Origin: Selaginella tamariscina | Lineage: Eukaryota > Streptophyta > Lycopodiopsida > Selaginellales > Selaginellaceae | Reading direction: 5' to 3' | Length of the DNA stretch: 64,000 bases | Assembly (NCBI GenBank): GCA_003024785.1 | Contig: PUQB01000155.1 | Coordinates: 215,329 to 279,328 of the forward strand | In this document: one piece after another, positions 35,801 through 47,920 of the stretch | Position numbering within the stretch: position 1 is the first letter of the stretch | Layout: each line of letters opens with the position of its first letter | The notes under the pieces: generated by a model | Told to the model about the DNA's origin: nothing | Database searches by the model: none | The model's input: only the letters and a program-made list of their open reading frames with translations | Program-made: the position numbers and the translations under genes

Positions 35801-36849
35801 AGTGAATATTATAATATATTATATACCTAAAATATCTTATGTAAACTTTGTATGGGAACTTTGTTTGTATTATATAAATCTTTCTCTCGCACACATACAA
35901 CAAAATTGAACTATATTAATATATTGTTTTATTATTATTTTTCTCCTTTAAGCATTTTAAATAAAAATTAATCAAGTACTTAAATTCTCTTGTAAAAGAA
36001 ACATTTTCAACGATAGTGTAAAATTAAGGATTATCATTTATAAATAAACCCTTTCATTATTAAATTATAAAATCTAATTTGTAAGTTCACAATACTAATA
36101 GTTATTGTTAAATTTATCATTATATTAATTTAATTATTTATTAAACTAATACTATTGCTTTTCCTTAAGCCTAATATATATTTGTTTTAATATTTGGTCT
36201 AGAATCAATATTATAAAAGATTGTTAATGCTTAAGAATTATATTATCTTAAATTATGCATCTCATGTACTACATAAAATATAAGAGAATTTATATATTTA
36301 ATGTTATATACATTACATATAGTAAAACATACACACAAATATATACATATGTAAATCACATAAAATTTAAACCATATATATATGCTTGGAACTTCACATT
36401 TTCTCTAGATAGTAATTTTTAGGAATTTTAATTATTAAAAATAATAATACTTATTAATAAAAAAATTATGTAATTGGATAATTTAGATTTATTTCAGTCT
36501 TAAATTTTATTTAAAAATTAAAATTATAAAAAACATTAAACTATATTTTAATATTCATATTTCACATAAATACTAATAAGGTAACATATCTTAAAAATAT
36601 ACTTAAATCACTAAAATTTTATGCATCCCTATATATTTATATTATAAATTTTTGATACGAATATACATGTGTTTCAATATATATATATACATAAAAAATA
36701 TATTAATATAAATATTCATATTTATAATTATATTTAAATAAATTACATACACTTACTTATTAAACCTATTATGAACTAATCACTTTATTAATTAATACTT
36801 AATCAAAATTTAATCAAACTACATTGTTATAGTTTTAAACTGTGTAGCA
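32842..36849. other. 4-kb AT-rich stretch without genes
   Basis: Very AT-rich, with only short stop-riddled frames. A triplicated phrase AACAATAAAAATTAGAAGTA lies at about 34800-34880. I see no transposon ends, RNA gene or conserved coding stretch. Confidence 0.7.
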
Positions 36850-37202
36850 ATGCGTAGAATGCATAGTATAGTGTTAATTTCAACATGGGTAGTGGGATCA
36901 CTGCTAGTTTCATTCTCGATCTACATGACCCACATAATAAATAGCCCAGTAATCTCCATAGAACACACAGTAGATTCCAGGAATCTCACAATCTATGCAG
37001 TTGTGCCCAGCGTCTTGGAACATTCTCAGATTCTCGGAATCAATTCCTGGCTCAGTTTGATACCTCGCCCATGTGTGGTGCTCCTCGGGAAACATCCATC
37101 TCTTCTCGACTTTGCTTCTTCTGTGGATCCCCAATACTGTGTCTCTGTTGACTCAGATGTAGATTTCACGTAAGTTATACGTGTGTATGTGTATGTGTAT
37201 AC

Positions 37203-37239
<37 letters not shown>

Positions 37240-37240
37240 C

Positions 37241-37271
<31 letters not shown>

Positions 37272-37373
37272 TCTGTGTGTGGTGTGTTAATACATATATG
37301 TGCATATAAATCGATTTTGTCCCATGGTCCCTAGGATTTTGTGTCCTTAATGTCCATTTAGTTACATTATGTA

Positions 37374-37428
<55 letters not shown>

Positions 37429-37570
37429 AAGAGAAATAACATAAACTGACTGTATCTAAAGAACCTCAGACATATATGATATGTATATGTATACACACAC
37501 ATTATACATATACATTCATATATAGTATATGTCCGAGGTTCTTTAGATATAAGCAGTTTATGCTCTCTCT

Positions 37571-37641
<71 letters not shown>

Positions 37642-39892
37642 TCTCTCTCTGTCCAAGAGAACACACACACACCACACACATTATGTGTGTGTGTAGATGT
37701 ATATATATTCTCTTTGAGAGAGAAGGAAAGAGAACTGCTTATAAAGAACCATCGGACATATATATTGTATGGAGAGACATGGCACATATAAAGAAATATA
37801 TATACACATGATTGTATTATAATAGAAATGATTAATTTAGTTAATTCGCAAATGAAGTGTTGATGCAGGTTTAATGGTAAACCGTTTTTTAACTCGATAA
37901 TTGCGAGGGCACGTTCAACCAGAAAAGGGATTGCTGTTTTGTGGATCCAAATACGTATATTCTCCCAAGTTTTATCAATATTCTCAAATATATCCGCAGG
38001 AATATTCATCATGACTGGCTTCTTGCTGCATCTTCAACCAGTCTTATACAGTTCCCATTTCACTTGCAAGGTATATACACACATTCACATACGTGTATGT
38101 GTGTAAGTACTTATAGATGCATACTCACACATATACATACGTGCGTGTGCGTGTGCGTGTGCGTGTATTCTACAGGAATATCAAGGGGATGGTTTAATAA
38201 GAAAACTGGAGAACGAGCTACGGTGCATGAGGTATTTTTATTAGCATAAAACGTATGGTATATATACGAACTAGTGTGTAGTATGCACACGTATATAGGA
38301 AATACGTATATCTTTTGAATGTGCACACACACACGCACATACACCCACCCACCCACACACGCACACAAGTCGCTTACTTCGTATGTACATTTATATGTAG
38401 GTAGAAAATTTTGTGAGAAGAAAAGGGTATTTAGAAAGTTGCCATGGAATACAGCTTTGGGCATGGAACACAGGAAGAACACCTCTTCATGCCGGTGTTT
38501 TACCACCATTTATCTACGGTGCAGGTGCGTGTGTATGTGCGTGCGTGCGCGCGTGTGTGTGACTGACACACAGAGAGAGAGAGTATTATACATATTTGTA
38601 TGTACATCTTTATATGATGTATGTATGGGTATTTGGTGCAGGACATCACAATGAATGGCTCTTTAACGAGGCATTGGCATCGAATATTCGATAATCATGG
38701 ATATTAGCAAAGCCTCTGCAATATTTCGTCCAGAGAATTTTACACCACATAGTAAGTTGTGTGTGTGTGTTATGCATGTTAACACACACACACACACACA
38801 TGCAGGAGCGGAAACATACGAGGTCGAAAATAATGTACGCCTTTCCAAGATATATGGATCTTATGGATTAAAACCTCGTGATTATGTTAACCAACCTGCT
38901 AAACTTGTTTCCTGTGGATCGTCGTTCTGCATTATCAATACTACGGACGGTGAGTTATATATATATATATAATTTCTTATGTTGGTACTCTATGACTGTG
39001 TGTAAGGTGCCTGTATGCGTATATTATGTACGTATGTCTATCCATAACAATAGTTTTGTACTTATAAATGCTCTAGTAACACACACACACACACACACCA
39101 CACACACACACACACATCAGTCTAATCATTTTCTTATAAATACATTTTTCATTTGTTATATGTTATGCAGTTAACATGACAACAGAGAAGAACTACAGGT
39201 ACTATGTTGGTACTATATTTATATATACTGCATTGTATTTATTATCTATAATGGTGTGTATATATATGTAGATGAACATGCATATGCACACGGGTATATT
39301 ATTCCTTGTTGTTAATAAACAGGGTATGGACTGTGCCAGTTCACTGCGTACATATACAAATAGTACGTATACTAATACGTACACGTATGATCTGAAGAGC
39401 TTACTTGGACACGTGGCTGGACCTGATAAGGTGGTAGTGCTGACTGTAGTAAGCAACAGCTACAGGGATATGCTTATGAGCTGGGTTTGCAGGCTGAGGG
39501 TTTTGAACATATCTAACTTCATAGTAGGTGCTGTCGACCAGGACTTATACCGTTTTGGCATATTCCAGGTATATATTATTATGAACATTTATGCATTGGA
39601 CGTAATATATACATGACACACACAGACAGGATACACATGCCATATGCAACAGGTGTATATGGCTGTGGTGTGGTGAGAGAGAGAGATCTGCATGTATATA
39701 CATATATACATGACACTGAATACATATGCATATATGTATATGATACCCATATGCAACAGGTGTATATGGCTATCCAATACGTGTGTGTGTGTGTGTGAGA
39801 GAGAGAGATGTACATCTGCATGTATACATCACACACACACATATGAATACACATGCATATGCATATATGCATATGATACCCATATGCAACAG

Positions 39893-39965
<73 letters not shown>

Positions 39966-40534
39966 TGCATGTATATAGATTGTGGTATACCATTTGCATT
40001 TCCTAAAATTATCAAATAAAGAATCTTGTTTATAAAAGATCGATTCTGTAAAACAAAATAATTATTAATCTATACTTTTATTAACAATCACTAAATTCTC
40101 TTTAGAAAAGTAAAATTGTTTTCATTAATGAAAAATGAGATATTAATTAATTTCTAATACAACATTGATTATTATATACAGGGGTTACCAATATTTCAAA
40201 TAGGATCTAAAGGAATGATTCCGACTGCATATTCGGTAGCATCTGTTTTACTAAAGTGACGAAAGCTCAAATCGCGGACAGTGCTTAGGATGTGGAGCTT
40301 GGTTATCACGTTCTGTTTAGTGACGTGGATATTTACTGGTTTAGTAACCCAATTAACGAGCTTGTTAGCTATGGACCTGGGTTTTCTTCCTGCACAAACC
40401 GACGAATATAACGAAACAGGTATATATGTGGTGTGTGTGTGTGTGTGTGTGTGTGTCTGTATGTATGTATGTATGTATTGTGTTTTTTACATATAATGTG
40501 TATGTATGTCTCTCTCTCTCTCTCATATATATAT

Positions 40535-40600
<66 letters not shown>

Positions 40601-41469
40601 CACATTATATGTAAAACCAGTAAATATCACAAACACATAGTTTAAATCATAGTCATAGTACTTGATTTAAAACTATGTATTTGTGATATTATACTATAAT
40701 TGTGATAATTTTAACTATATTAATAAGTTTTATATACTTAATGATGTATTAGTATCAGTATGATATATAGGTATTTATTATCGCTTTTAACAGAGGCTGT
40801 GAATGTTCCACGTAGATTAAACTCTGGTTTTTACTTTGCTCGATCGGATAATGCAACTATAACTGCGTTTAAGAAGATAATTAAACACGCCGTTAAATCT
40901 AAACTTTCCGAGCAACCGAGTTTTTACGATGTGCTCTGCGTAGAATGGGATATTCCGGCATGGAATAATACGTGTATTGAACCGGAGACGAATCTTACCG
41001 TCGTCTTTTTGGACAGATTGAGATATCCAAATGGTGCTTACAGGTATTGTTTAACTTTTATATATATACATGCAAAACACACACACACAATATAGTATGT
41101 ATTGTATATATCTACATATGTGGTGGTATCTGTATGTATGTATGTTATTTAAAGTAATACATGCGCACGCGCACACCCAGACACGCACACACACACACAC
41201 ACTATAACGTCGGTAATCTTGTAGGTTAATATGGGAAAGTGGGGATGTTAAGGGAACTTGTGAAGAGTATAATGTGTTATTTTGCATAACAATTGGAAGA
41301 CGGGATTCTTGCAGAAGATGAGAGACAAATTAGAACAGGACTTTGGGAATATAATCCAGGTACAAGAATGTGTACTAAGACATGGGAGAATGAATATCCA
41401 AGCATCTTATTGATACTTTTGTATATATTATGCTGGCCTATTGTGTATGTATGTATATATAAAATATAA
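36850..41469 (+). CDS. Plant glycosyltransferase with GT77-like (nucleotide-diphospho-sugar transferase) domain
   Basis: Eleven exons: 36850-37169, 37869-38070, 38176-38231, 38401-38524, 38642-38751, 38806-38949, 39171-39198, 39323-39568, 40182-40419, 40794-41043, 41225-41469. An N-terminal signal anchor (VLISTWVVGSLLVSFSIYM) predicts a type II Golgi protein. Part one resembles a GT-A fold (NSWLSLIPRPCVVLLG, FVDPNTYILPSF, LWAWNTGRTPLHAGVLPPF, HHNEWLFNEAL). Part two matches the GT77-type domain: DKVVVLTVVSNSYRDMLMSW, VLFSDVDIYWFSNP with the DxD sugar-nucleotide motif, RRLNSGFYFARSDNAT, EQPSFYDVLC, CIEPETNLTVVFLDR. Likely cell-wall or glycoprotein arabinosyl/xylosyl-type transfer; the donor sugar is not evident. 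About eight frame breaks in short runs (about 37935, 38690, 39390, 40255, 41280). The sequence after the transferase ends in a hydrophobic tail. Confidence 0.85.
37423..37579. repeat. Intronic hairpin with 49-nt arms
   Basis: TATCTAAAGAACCTC (in 37423-37471) is mirrored by GAGGTTCTTTAGATAT (in 37531-37579). The arms pair over about 49 nt with few mismatches, flanked by (CT)n on the left and (AT)n(GA)n on the right. A further partial copy lies at about 37730-37765. It is in intron 1 of the glycosyltransferase. Confidence 0.85.
39627..39990 (+). repeat. Intronic tandem repeat, about 120-bp unit x3
   Basis: Three units share CATATGCAACAGGTGTATAT, a (GT)n(GA)n core and CTGCATGTATATA. The (GT)n(GA)n core grows from left to right. 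It fills an intron of the glycosyltransferase. Confidence 0.85.
40485..40616. repeat. Palindromic (CT)n-(AT)n-(GA)n element
   Basis: TTTTACATATAATGTGTATG on the left is answered by CACATTATATGTAAAA on the right, around a CT, AT, GA core. It would fold into one long stem. Intron of the glycosyltransferase. Confidence 0.85.
40623..40691. repeat. Intronic inverted repeat
   Basis: AATATCACAAACACATAGTT pairs with AACTATGTATTTGTGATATT. The arms are about 28 nt around a short loop, directly after the preceding palindrome. Confidence 0.85.
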
Positions 41470-41772
41470 AACTAATGGGATTTGATATCATTAAATTATC
41501 ATATATTGATATGTATAATTTATTTAACGTAAATTTTACTCAAAGACTGATTTATTTTAATTAAATCAATTGCTTTAAATATTCTTTACCCTTATTAATT
41601 ATTGATTAAGTAATTAGGGCATTTCAAGTGTTAGATTGAGGTATGCAGAATGTAATTCTTCACTATGCAGACATGGGTAGTAGTTTACAGCTCAATTTAT
41701 ATAAAATGTAATGGTTTTTAATTAGAAAATATGTGGATAATTCTTAGAAGCGATTAATCATAATTAAGGCAG

Positions 41773-42114
41773 GTTTAGTGGTGTTTAATGGGAGGTGGAC
41801 CTCGTACATTTCCAGGTGGGGTGACAAAATGGCAATGGAAGAGAATGCAGGAGAAGAAGAAGAAAGAAGCGTGACAAGATATGGCTTGCTAAGGAACGTT
41901 CTTTGTATGAGCGCCGGAGGAGAGCTCAAATTATGCTTTAATGCCTGTCGGCCTTGGGAAAAACTTCATCCGGATTCTCCCTCTCTCCCAAAGATCGATA
42001 AGGTATATATACATGTACACACACACACACACCTTTCGGTATATACATGTCATTCGTATGTATATTGTTTGGCCTTAGAAATGATCTCTCTCCCTCTCTC
42101 TCTCTCTCTCTATA

Positions 42115-42188
<74 letters not shown>

Positions 42189-42855
42189 TATCAGAAGGGC
42201 AGTTTTTTCAAGGCCAAACATGAGATAGATGACTATATGCATGTACATACCAATTGTGTGTGTATACGTATTGTATATGTATGTATATGTATACTGAAAG
42301 TTATATGTGTATAGTATATGTATATGTGTATGTATATATAGATGAGAGAGACAGGTTATCCGAATAAGGCCAAACATGACTATATACAGCATGTATATAC
42401 CGAAATGTGTGTTTATGCATGTAATGTATATGTGTATACATATATGGTTCATACACAGATACATACACGTATATGTATATGTATATACATACGGTGTAAC
42501 TTCACATACACATATATAATTATATACAAGATTCCAGGATCCAAAGATAGGAAGAGATGGCACGCAGATTCCAGAAGGACTATGGATCGATCTATGGAAC
42601 AAGAACGACGGTGTGGAAACATGTACAAGCTTAATTAAGCTTGATCAAGAAGGTTTAGCGCCTAAAGAACCAGTCCTTAAACCGTTCCATCCACTCACAC
42701 TCTCGGTCTCCCGACGTGTCACGGACCCACCGGACAGTCCGCACGGCAAGCCGCCAAGAGGACCGTACAGACAAGCGGGCCGTCCGTACAGCCGAGATGA
42801 GACACCGGAGAATATTCCAGCACAGTCGGTTTATGTTAGCGAGTTATTTACGTAA
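41773..42855 (+). CDS. Unrecognised conserved protein with Pro-rich tail
   Basis: Two exons are clear: 41773-42002 and 42538-42855. The first encodes GRWTSYISRWGDKMAMEE, an acidic stretch, then LLRNVLCMSAGGELKLCFN and RPWEKLHPDSPSLP. The second encodes KIGRDGTQIPEGLWIDLWNK, LDQEGLAPKEPVLKPFHPLT and a Pro/Arg-rich tail. Splicing joins in frame. The first exon is open upstream of its first ATG (41829) and is preceded by an acceptor-like AAGGCAG, so an earlier exon may exist. Frames resume after the TAA (to about 43026, ending in APKKK), so the C-terminus may be longer with a frame break near 42855. Family not recognised. Confidence 0.6.
42033..42400. repeat. Intronic inverted and direct repeats around (CT)n(AT)n(GA)n
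   Basis: A GGTATATACATG...TTTGGCCTT arm at 42033-42075 is inverted relative to two direct copies of AAGGCCAAACATGA at 42207 and 42366, with CT/AT/GA tracts between. It occupies most of the intron of the preceding gene. Confidence 0.75.
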
Positions 42856-43072
42856 ACAGGGCATATGGGGCTTGGGTTTACGGAGGAAGCTATTACGCCG
42901 CCGGTAGTTAATCACGAGGTTAGTTCTAATGAGCGAACCGAATATTCCTCATGGTTAAGTGCTCTTGCCAGTGATAGAACTAGGCTTTCTGAAAGACAGC
43001 ATGGCAATGCTCCCAAGAAAAAATAGATATCACAGTTTTAGAACAATAATGTCCACAGTTATGTTTATATAA

Positions 43073-43222
43073 GAAATTTTTATATTTTTAAGAATAATAT
43101 TTAAATTCCCAATAAATTTATATTTTTAAGAATAATATTTAAATTCCCAATAATATTTATATTTTAAGAATAATATTTAAATTCCCAATAATATTTATAT
43201 TTTTAAGAATTATATTTAAGAA
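43073..43222 (+). repeat. Tandem repeat, about 40-bp unit x3.5
   Basis: Units of TTAAGAATAATATTTAAATT then CCCAATAA, repeated with little change. Confidence 0.88.
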
Positions 43223-43226
43223 TGTG

Positions 43227-43268
43227 AAGGTATACACATATATGTATATATGTGTATACCTTATATTT
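43227..43268. repeat. Short perfect hairpin
   Basis: AAGGTATACACATATATG mirrored by CATATATGTGTATACCTT around a minimal loop; possibly a 3' end signal or microsatellite palindrome. Confidence 0.65.
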
Positions 43269-43430
43269 GCGTATTTCGTCTTCTTGTAACTTTTGAGTTA
43301 ACTATTACATGAATATGCCTACATAAATGTAAGTGCCAAATATACACACAGCTTGTTCGATATATATAACATATACAGTATATACATTCGAAGCATAGAT
43401 ATACACATGTTAAACACACAACACACAAGC

Positions 43431-43900
43431 CTATCTATCGATACCGACAGTACCATTACGTATGATAAGTATCACGTTTTCCATAGTCGAAACAGCAAGT
43501 CCACCATTCTGTAACCAATCATGGTCTGTAATAGCAAGTGCCTGGTTGCCTTGTATGGTCTCACCCTCTTTTGAACTCCATATTCTAAAATGTGAAACAA
43601 TTATATTAATTTACTTAAGAGTAAAGAGTCCACTATAACACATTATGTGACCAAACTCGTAAGCACCTAAGCAAACAGCTCAATCAATAATAAAATTAGT
43701 TAATATGAAGATTAACAATAACTTATTGCGATGTTCCAGATTACTGAGCCTTTAATATCTTTGCAACGGCGACGGCCCTTTGTTCGTTACAAACTTCAAT
43801 CTCTTTAAGAGAACCACATCTGTTGGTAATCAGCTCTTTAATCGTGTGTGTGGGAGGTAGTAATATACGGTAAGCAGGAACATTATTAAACTAAAATAGT
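43431..43900 (-). CDS. Possible C-terminal exons of a beta-propeller-like protein
   Basis: Reading leftwards: PPTHTIKELITNRCGSLKEI and EVCNEQRAVAVAK at 43740-43880, DIKGSVIWNIAI to 43723, then an exon 43431-43584 with IWSSKEGETIQGNQALAIT and ending NGTVGIDR. The repeated hydrophobic-Trp pattern resembles WD-type blades. Frames must shift once or twice, and no start is clear. Partial or damaged gene; function unknown. Confidence 0.35.
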
Positions 43901-44018
43901 ATATATAATGTGATTGTGTTCGTGTAGATATACGCATTGTGAAGCGAAGCTGAAAATAATAATCCTGGGTTTAAGGGAGGTTTATACTAAGTGGGCATAC
44001 ATTGGGCGCACATGGCCT

Positions 44019-44172
44019 CCCGCCACTTCTACCCTAAGCTATCAGCTTAGTAAGCTACGTGGGTCGTGAAGACAGCCGCCACTTCTGCCCTAGTAAGCAC
44101 ATGGGTTGTGAAACAGCCGCCACTTCTGCCCTAAGCTATCATTCTAGTAAGCTAAGGTAGTGAAGATAAGGG
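44019..44172 (+). repeat. Minisatellite of about 50 bp x3
   Basis: CCGCCACTTCTGCCCTA units followed by AGTAAGC and a TGAAGACAG-like end, three times with length changes. It lies between two poorly resolved loci transcribed apart, so it may be promoter DNA. Confidence 0.8.
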
Positions 44173-44270
44173 CTTTTCTTCACACGCAAGCGACATAGCC
44201 GCCATCGGGGTGGAGAATCAAAGAGGCGGTGACTACTTTGGCGCCGATGTTATTTCGAGCAGCCCATTTT

Positions 44271-45383
44271 CTGCCATGTTTTTTTTCTTTGTTGCGGGTA
44301 TTTTGATTTTAGCACTTGGCCTTCGAGTACTTGATCAATGTCGGAAAAAACAAAGGAAAGCAGATGCAACCTGTGTTCAGCTGTGAAGACAGCGACCAGT
44401 ATGAAGATTCAAATCAAGAATTTGAAGAAGATGAATGGGCACAATTCTTTTAGCGCTTGCACACATTTGAATCTCAGCTGATTCTAATTCAGGATCGACT
44501 TCGCAATGGGAATGCGAGCTGGAAATACTCCAGAGGCAACTGGAAGACGAGCGAGAAATTTCTGAGGTCAACTGGAAGACGAGCGAGAAATCTTTCGAGG
44601 CCAACTGAGCGAGAAATCTTTCGAAGCCAACTGGAAAATACAGTTTTTACATTGTTATGGCCCCGAACTTCAAAGAGATATTCTCTTAGATGTCATGGAA
44701 GGGTATATCGTAAAAATTTGTTATGATCTTTCGGAGGAAATCTTGAAAATATCGAAGGCGGGATCTTGGGCAAGGACACAATTACATAGTCAATATAGAA
44801 GTTGTATGATTAGGATAACGTCTGTTCTAAGTAATTATGTCTTTCTTAAGCTAAGCAATATTCATCCTCAACTTACCGATAATTCTGACTGAATTGCAGT
44901 CTGTTCGGCAAGGCACGGTATGTGTGTGTGAGTGAGTGAGAAAGATGTGTGTGTGTGTGTGAGTGAGTGAGAAAGATGTGTGTGTGTGTGTGAGTGAGTG
45001 AGAGATGTGTGTGTGTGTGTGTGTGAGTGAGAGAGATGTGTGTGTGTGTGTGTGTGTGTGAGTGAGAGAGATGTGTGTGTGTGTGTGTGTGTGTGAGTGA
45101 GAGAGATGTGTGTGTGTGTGTGTGTGTGTGAGTGAGAGAGATGTGTGTGTGTGTGTGTGTGTGTGAGTGAGAGAGATGTGTGTGTGTGTGTGTGTTTGTG
45201 TGTGTGAGAGAGAGAGAGAGAGTGAAAATTTTTACACATGTTTCAATTGTAGGAATGTACATCCGATATACATTGAGGCTATTATGGTCTATTTGGAACT
45301 TGTTGACATGCTTACAAGCCCGTATGGTGCAACCATTTCCTCGTGATATGTTTGTTATAACTGTACTTAGAAATTACAAGTAA
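44271..45383 (+). CDS. Unresolved gene with N-terminal membrane segment and coiled coil
   Basis: An ATG at 44275 opens a hydrophobic segment (FFFFVAGILILALGLRVLD). After a frame change come acidic residues (CEDSDQYEDSNQEFEEDEW), then a coiled coil with short repeats (EILQRQLEDEREI), then LQRDILLDVMEGYIVKICYD, RTQLHSQYRSCMIRIT and an exon after the intron near 45250 (PIYIEAIMVYLELVDML). Frames change several times, with homopolymers nearby. Possible further exons at 46456-46740 (DEVGSAKKLFSNHGIDENAF; MTRCPISMRPYRLIWDLNAL). I cannot assign a family or reliable splice pattern. Confidence 0.35.
44543..44640 (+). repeat. Tandem repeat in coding sequence, about 30 bp x3
   Basis: CAACTGGAAGACGAGCGAGA recurs three times with truncation, encoding a reiterated coiled-coil heptad-like segment. 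Confidence 0.75.
44920..45226 (+). repeat. Higher-order (GT)n GAGTGAGAGAGAT array
   Basis: Eight or nine units of a (GT)n run followed by GAGTGAG(A)GAGAT, about 35-42 bp each. The units are most alike in the middle, a sign of unequal exchange. Intronic if the flanking gene is real. Confidence 0.92.
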
Positions 45384-45588
45384 ATTGCTTGTACCATCCT
45401 TGCTCGACCACGATTAATCCACCTATGCATGTTAATGCTTTATAAGCACCCCAGAGTTATTGACGGAAACGTTAAGACAATTATCCCTACACAACATTTC
45501 TTTATATAGTTAACTGTGTAACATTCTAAAGACTGACTTGACTTATTATTCCTCTTCTAGCAAGAAACTAACGGTAAGTAGATAAATA

Positions 45589-45628
<40 letters not shown>

Positions 45629-47274
45629 CATAAATTATAAAAGTTATAGATATATATTTATATAGTACACACAATATATATAACCTTCAGATTATATATA
45701 AGTGCACACATATATATATATATATATAACACTAGAATTCAATATCTTAAATCTTGCTCAAAATTTTTTTTGATTAATGTAAGACCGTTGCGACAGAACA
45801 TTACTAAAATGAAGTATGGTTACTGAGGTGCATCGAACATTCAAAAACGTTTGATTACTGGTCAGCAGAACTGTCTGTACGACGGAGTTTTACTGAATTT
45901 TGAGTACTCGTAAGTAATTTTAATATATTAATAAAAAAAAATTTACTAACACATTTTATTTAGTGCTGTGTCTATATCTAGACACTTTATTACAATGCAT
46001 TCCTTTCGCCCACCAAGGATTAACAATGTACTTTCTTATGCTTCTTCAGAATTAATCGACAAACTCTACGTTCTAGCTGCAACAATCGTTATGCATTTAA
46101 CATGAAAAGTCAATATTAATGATAACTAACCTTTAAATCCTATTCCATAAAATATTCCTTAGATATGTTTAAATACACACAGAAATTAGAACTATAGTTA
46201 TACGTTTGTTTGTGTATGCAGCTTGTGCAGATCCTCAAGTTTTAAGTACAACAATTATGTATGTGATTATATTTTTTGAATAATTAATCGAGATTTTTAT
46301 TATATTTACAATAAGCGTGCCTCTGCGTGCGTGGGTGTTTTGTTTATAAGCAGCCTCAGTCACACTTTTACGGAGACACGAGGTACGCTATATATCTCTT
46401 GTATGTACATATATACACAGTTCTATTACTATCATTCTTCTACTATATATAACATGTGGTTCTTTTTCGAAGAATTAATCTAGATGAGGTTGGAAGTGCA
46501 AAAAAGCTGTTTTCAAATCACGGTATTGATGAGAATGCGTTTCGCAATCAGCAACCTTTGCTACTGTTTGCAGTATTCATATTATCTACTATATGTAATG
46601 TACATTATAATTCACAGATACAAACCTTGATGCGGTTCGGACTCTCTCACGAGGACACTTTCTGTATTTTATGACTCGCTGCCCGATAAGCATGCGTCCT
46701 TACCGACTTATCTGGGACCTCAATGCTCTGGTATGTCCAGTACAGGCGCTGCTGAACTGTCCGATGTAAATCTGTGTGTGCGTGTGTTTATATGTGTGTT
46801 TGTGTGCGTGTAATAATGTTTATTTATGCCTCAGCCACAACGAGGTAGCATCAAACACCGCATAAGCGAGGAATATACTTCAGAATAACACTCGGAGAAG
46901 CACGCCTCAAGAAGGCATGCCAATATCACGTCATGGTAAACTGAATACAGTAACATACATCTGTATATGACATGCATTATATATATCTATATTCAGTATG
47001 TATGTACATACACATATGTTCTGTTTGCATATATACATTATATATAGCTATATTCAATATGTATGTATCTATGTATCTGTGTTTACAATCGACAAGATTA
47101 TTTATATATTAATTCTAAATAATTAGACAAACCTTGTAAGTAACTTCACACAATATAACATATGTAATACGATCGAACAGTTATTATTGAATAAAAACTT
47201 ACATTCCCTTATTCATGAAGCATTAATGGGAAAATTCTTTCCATTAGTTTATTCGCACTGTTTATGTGTCCATC
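45384..47274. other. Mostly unassigned region
   Basis: AT-rich with (AT)n at 45589-45622. Protein-like but broken pieces at 45780-45910, 46450-46550 and 46615-46740 may be exons of the preceding locus. No confident gene model. Confidence 0.45.
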
Positions 47275-47866
47275 TTACTGGAAAAAATTATCAGATGTTA
47301 GCAGACAATCTAATTTAGTTGACATATTTCATTAAGTACATTACATAATACAACGGAATATTGTATGTATAATCCTCTCTCCCTCTCACACACACAATCA
47401 GAGTTTAGAAAGTCTAGTTTTACTTACATGATCAGCATCATAACGACTAATGCACCGTCTTGCCTCTTCCTCTGTCGCAGGAAGAACTCTTCTTACTGAC
47501 ATATCACCAGATTTAGAGCTTGAAGGGTCCAGTGTGAACGTAAAATGGAATGTGTTTGACAGCTGCTCAAACATTTCTACGTTAGAGAACTGGTATATTA
47601 ACATGCGTATATTAACAAATACCATATGTATTAACTACCATTGTGCACATTTTGAAAACAAAGATTTTCAAACTTGCCTGTGTTGACCGTACTTCAGGTC
47701 GTGTAACAATGGCTTGGACCTCTACGTGAATTTCCGGCCTTGAAGATTTTTCTTCCTCCGTGTATAACACGCAAGATCTAAACCGTAACAGGTCGCCCAC
47801 ATCAACCTGTATATCGTCACAATCGATAAATGATATAAATAGTTGATTAGATTAGTTTAAAGAAAG

Positions 47867-47920
<54 letters not shown>

